Below, in pieces: positions 61,196 to 64,000 of a stretch of 64,000 bases of DNA. A program made the translations under genes and the position numbers. This DNA comes from Auriscalpium vulgare (lineage: Eukaryota; Basidiomycota; Agaricomycetes; Russulales; Auriscalpiaceae). Position 1 is the stretch's first letter; each line of letters starts with the position of its first letter. Under the pieces are notes generated by a model. The model searched no databases. It was not told where the DNA came from and saw nothing but the letters and a program-made list of their open reading frames with translations. The stretch is taken from contig JAHBBC010000014.1 of the NCBI GenBank assembly GCA_019915015.1, positions 806,001 to 870,000 of the forward strand, in the 5' to 3' direction.

Positions 61196-62525
61196 ATGAG
61201 CCACCACCATCGAGTATCGATGATCTCTAGCGCCACATCCTCAGCCACCTTTCCCACCTTCTATCAGCGCGAGCGCACCTCCAACGCTGTCGTGTCTGAT
61301 CGCATTCCACTTGGATCTTCCCTGGAGGAAGATTACAGCGCGAAGAAGCTGACCTACCCGATCTCCTATGAGCGGCATTCGTCTGCACCAGGGCTGGACA
61401 ACTCCGACAAGCGGACCGTCACTGACGAGCGCAAATGCGCCAGGAATGTGATGTACCCAATGGACGACGAGATGGAGGTCAAGCTGAAGAGGGCACCGAG
61501 CCCGAATTGGCACCCCAGCGAGTCACTGAAGTCCATGCCGCACAAATCGTCGTCCGGAACCGGCCCTCCATCTCGCGCGCACAAAGCGCCACCTACACCG
61601 GGACCAGGCATTGATTCCACGCCGCTGATGAAGCCCTCGGCCGTGTCTCGAATGGCTGCACTGGACCGTGCGGACACGGGCGCCGCGCCGTCGCCGCCGC
61701 AGTCGGTGAAGGCCGACGAGACACACCGACACCCTACTGCGGACTCACGTGTGCGCCCCGAGATGCATGGCGCTACTACTGTGCTCAGTGCGCGTTCATC
61801 GGATGCCGTAGGGGCCTCTCCACCGGCGAGGGGACTGTCAACATGGAAGGAAGAGCAACAATATCCGTATCCTACCATGAAAGCACCTTCTGGCGCGGTC
61901 GTCCCCTTGGGAGCGCACCCCATGTCCTCTCAGCCCAAATCCAAGTCGTCCGGGCGAGGAAGCGTTTCCGGGTGGTCGGAACCGGCGCCTCTCCAAGCTC
62001 ACGTTCCGCCACGCGGCCATTCTCCTCGGCCACGCGCAGAGGTTGTACGCACAAGATCGCCTTCCACGACCACTCTCGGCGGCCAGGAATCTGCTTCTGC
62101 TCAGTGGCCTGCGCCGTATCCACCTATACCAGTGCCTCCTCGCTCTGACGCCGCCGTGCGTCGCCGTTCTCGGCATGTCGATGCGCAGCACGACAAGGAA
62201 AACAGCAAGGCCATGATTGTGAGTGCTTCATCGAATCGCGCAGACACTCACTCATTCCTTGACGCACCAGGAGCTCCACACGCCGCCTCCGGCGCCCGTA
62301 ATTCAAGCTACGCGCACGCGGCGTATGGGCAGCATATCCTCATATCAGGATGAGCTACGCGCTTCACAAGAGGTGCAGGTGGAGACGCAGCGTGCTATAC
62401 TGCAAGATCTTCACCGGCGAAGGAGGCTGGTGGAGGAGGAGTTGGAGGAGCTGCACCAGCAGATGCGGAAGGTTGAGACTGTACTGATGCAGTCTGAGGC
62501 GGAGCTGGCGAAGGGGCGTCTTTAA
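61196..62525 (+). CDS. Unknown disordered protein with C-terminal coiled coil
   Basis: Two exons (61196-62218, 62271-62525; intron 52 nt) give about 425 residues. No family recognised. Residues 1-340 are Ser/Pro/Arg-rich and predicted disordered (SATSSATFPTFYQRERTS; GPPSRAHKAPPTPGPGIDST), with several SPR/SP-type phosphorylation-prone sites. After the join AMI/ELHTPP the protein ends in a clear heptad coiled coil (VETQRAILQDLHRRRRLVEE, then LEELHQQMRKVETVLMQSEA) and stops at KGRL. Without splicing the frame would end at 62353, before the coiled coil. The consistent coil supports the spliced model. It may dimerise; a cytoskeletal or scaffold role is a guess. Confidence 0.7.
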
Positions 62526-63149
62526 GCCTAGAGTCCAGTGATGATCGACCGCGTAGTACTCAGATCTGTCCAGACTGGAAGCACTGCAGGACATCCGATA
62601 TGAGGACTTCCGAGTATGAATTTCTCGCGAAGTAAGAGTGCATAGTTGCATTGTGCACACACGACAATAATACGTACAGTATACCAGTGATAATGCTCAG
62701 AACACCAACGTCCGCCCACACCCGTCGCCCACATTTAACGCGTGGCCACCCCGCGTCACAGCTTCTCGCGGGGGCGGTGCTTCCGAGAACGGTGTGCCAG
62801 CTGCGGCCCTCACTGCGCTGTGCAGGCGCGATTGCGTCGAAAATGGCAGTAAGTCCGGATCGCCAGTGCGTCGCTTGAGACGCTCGCAGTTTTGTACGGT
62901 TGTACCAAAGCGATAAAGCCAGGCCCGAGCTCGAATGTAGGGACAGGAAGTGCATGTGTCGAAGGTGAGTGAAAGGCGGGGATATGAAGTGATGGCCGTG
63001 CGCAGCCGGGAGAGGCACAATGACGTCAAGCTCGACGGCATTGGCCGCCAATAATCTTGGCGGCGCACTGCACCACTGCCACCACAGGACACCTTCCCTT
63101 GTACTTATAAACATCCACGGACCTGCATCCTCTGAAGATTCTTGCGATC
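62526..63149. other. Intergenic, no gene seen
   Basis: 3' flank of the coiled-coil gene and promoter of the Het-C gene. A possible TATA-like ACTTATAAAC lies at 63102-63111, about 40 nt before the ATG, so it may belong to the leader. Confidence 0.45.
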
Positions 63150-64000
63150 ATGGCCGCGAATTGGACGCTTTGTTTCGCGATCCTGGTCGTTCTGGTTGTA
63201 TGCCTCCCTGGAAACGAAGTGCTCGCATTCGGCGCGGGCAATATCCCCTCGTACGTCCTTCTGATAATCAAATCAAAGCGCATCCTTGACATTGGCTTTA
63301 CAGGTTTGCATATCTGGAAGGACGCGCGTTTCGCCACGGTGACATTGTGAGTACCAGGATATAATGCATCTCATCCCCATGCTCATCGATCTGTGTGATT
63401 TCTCGCAGGAAGATGCTCTCTCTGAATTGGCGAAGAAGAGTGGAGGATTTGCGCTGGGTGCTCTGATCGGGAAAGGAGGCTCGAAATTTGGCGGGTTAGA
63501 TATTAAACGCGTCTACTTCGGGTGAGTCGCAGTTCCCGTGAATGCATAGGTGTGGCCCTATGGCTAGGGTCGGGCGACGTAGGGCGGACTATCTGCCATG
63601 CGCATGCTCTGTATTGTGCGCACGCACTGTACTGCGACTGCGCATGCAGAAGGCACCGCATGCGGCTTGGGACGCATGTAGTGTGAGCATGCGCATATCC
63701 AATTACATATCCTACCCTACTCTCCCCTCAACTATCATCTAATTTTGTTCTTGTAGAAACTGGCTCCGAGACTACAGTCAGGTACGTCTTCATGCGTCAT
63801 TGTGGTGTCGGACAGCCCTCTGGACACAGCATACAGGCCGTTGACATAGCCGGCTTGAAGAAGCTCGACTTTCAGGTCAGTCTATTGTCTCCTGCTTAAC
63901 ACCGCACGTGTATGCTCACGCTGTCATAGACAATACTCAATTTGTGCATGGCCCTTGGCTTTCTGGTTGGTTGTGTTCGCCCTGAGCTTCGCCCTGCGCC
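63150..64000 (+). CDS. hetC: Het-C-like heterokaryon incompatibility protein (3' end outside window)
   Basis: The first six exons are visible. A signal peptide (MAANWTLCFAILVVLVVCLP) leads to the strongly conserved Het-C opening FGAGNIPSFAYLEGRAFRHG, DIEDALSELAKKSGGFALGA, FGGLDIKRVYFGNWLRDYSQ, AVDIAGLKKLDFQ and TILNLCMALGFLVG, where the window ends. Each join is confirmed by the family sequence. The third intron (63522-63757, about 236 nt) is far longer than its neighbours. In Neurospora, HET-C is a secretory/plasma-membrane glycine-rich protein whose alleles trigger cell death in mixed heterokaryons together with an NLR-like partner. Homologues are widespread in basidiomycetes, where allorecognition function is unproven. 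The polymorphic specificity domain would lie beyond the window. Confidence 0.93.

Overview
The window looks like nuclear DNA of a mushroom-forming basidiomycete (Agaricomycetes). Almost every gene is interrupted by short introns of about 45-65 nt with GTRNGT donors, a CTGAC/CTAAC-type branch site and a YAG acceptor. The DNA is GC-rich and produces long spurious antisense ORFs. The protein families (NACHT-ankyrin NLR, F-box/LRR, Het-C, divergent G-alpha, Num1, Sem1, Bud13) are fungal, and several have a basidiomycete flavour. I reconstructed the exon joins by hand from splice sites and family alignment, so gene ends are firmer than internal exon borders. All family assignments come from motif recognition, not from searches.

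Layout. 0-20.3 kb is mostly housekeeping and signalling: a 5'-truncated Fus3/Kss1-type MAP kinase, a G3BP-like NTF2/RRM/RGG protein, a Git1-like MFS transporter, the proteasome/TREX-2 subunit Sem1, a small zinc-knuckle-like protein, an F-box protein, the Tup1 co-repressor, and a divergent pair encoding an HCNGP/SAP30BP-like protein and Bud13. 20.4-29.3 kb is more accessory: a small unknown protein, a NACHT-ankyrin NLR, an unknown protein directly downstream, a G-alpha-like protein with eroded nucleotide-binding motifs, and a secreted two-LysM protein. 29.7-41.3 kb holds a Sec24-family COPII gene, a very large Num1-like cortical anchor and an unknown low-complexity protein. 41.3-46.8 kb is a GC-rich stretch where I see no credible gene. 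46.8-64 kb holds a secreted tandem-repeat protein, a cAMP phosphodiesterase, a serine-carboxypeptidase-like protein that has lost its catalytic triad, an OPT peptide transporter, an unknown coiled-coil protein and a 3'-truncated Het-C gene.

Main points of interest. (1) The S10 carboxypeptidase-like gene (52.3-55.5 kb) keeps the fold motifs, but Ser, Asp and His of the triad are all substituted. (2) The Num1-like protein carries about ten spaced (V/I/M)Q(T/V/x)-type motifs that resemble tandem dynein light chain LC8 sites. (3) The G-alpha-like gene has an intact reading frame but degenerate G1, G3, G4 and G5 boxes. (4) A small secreted protein is built from two near-identical 240-bp repeats. 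(5) An NLR and a Het-C homologue, both from families tied to fungal non-self recognition, lie about 38 kb apart.
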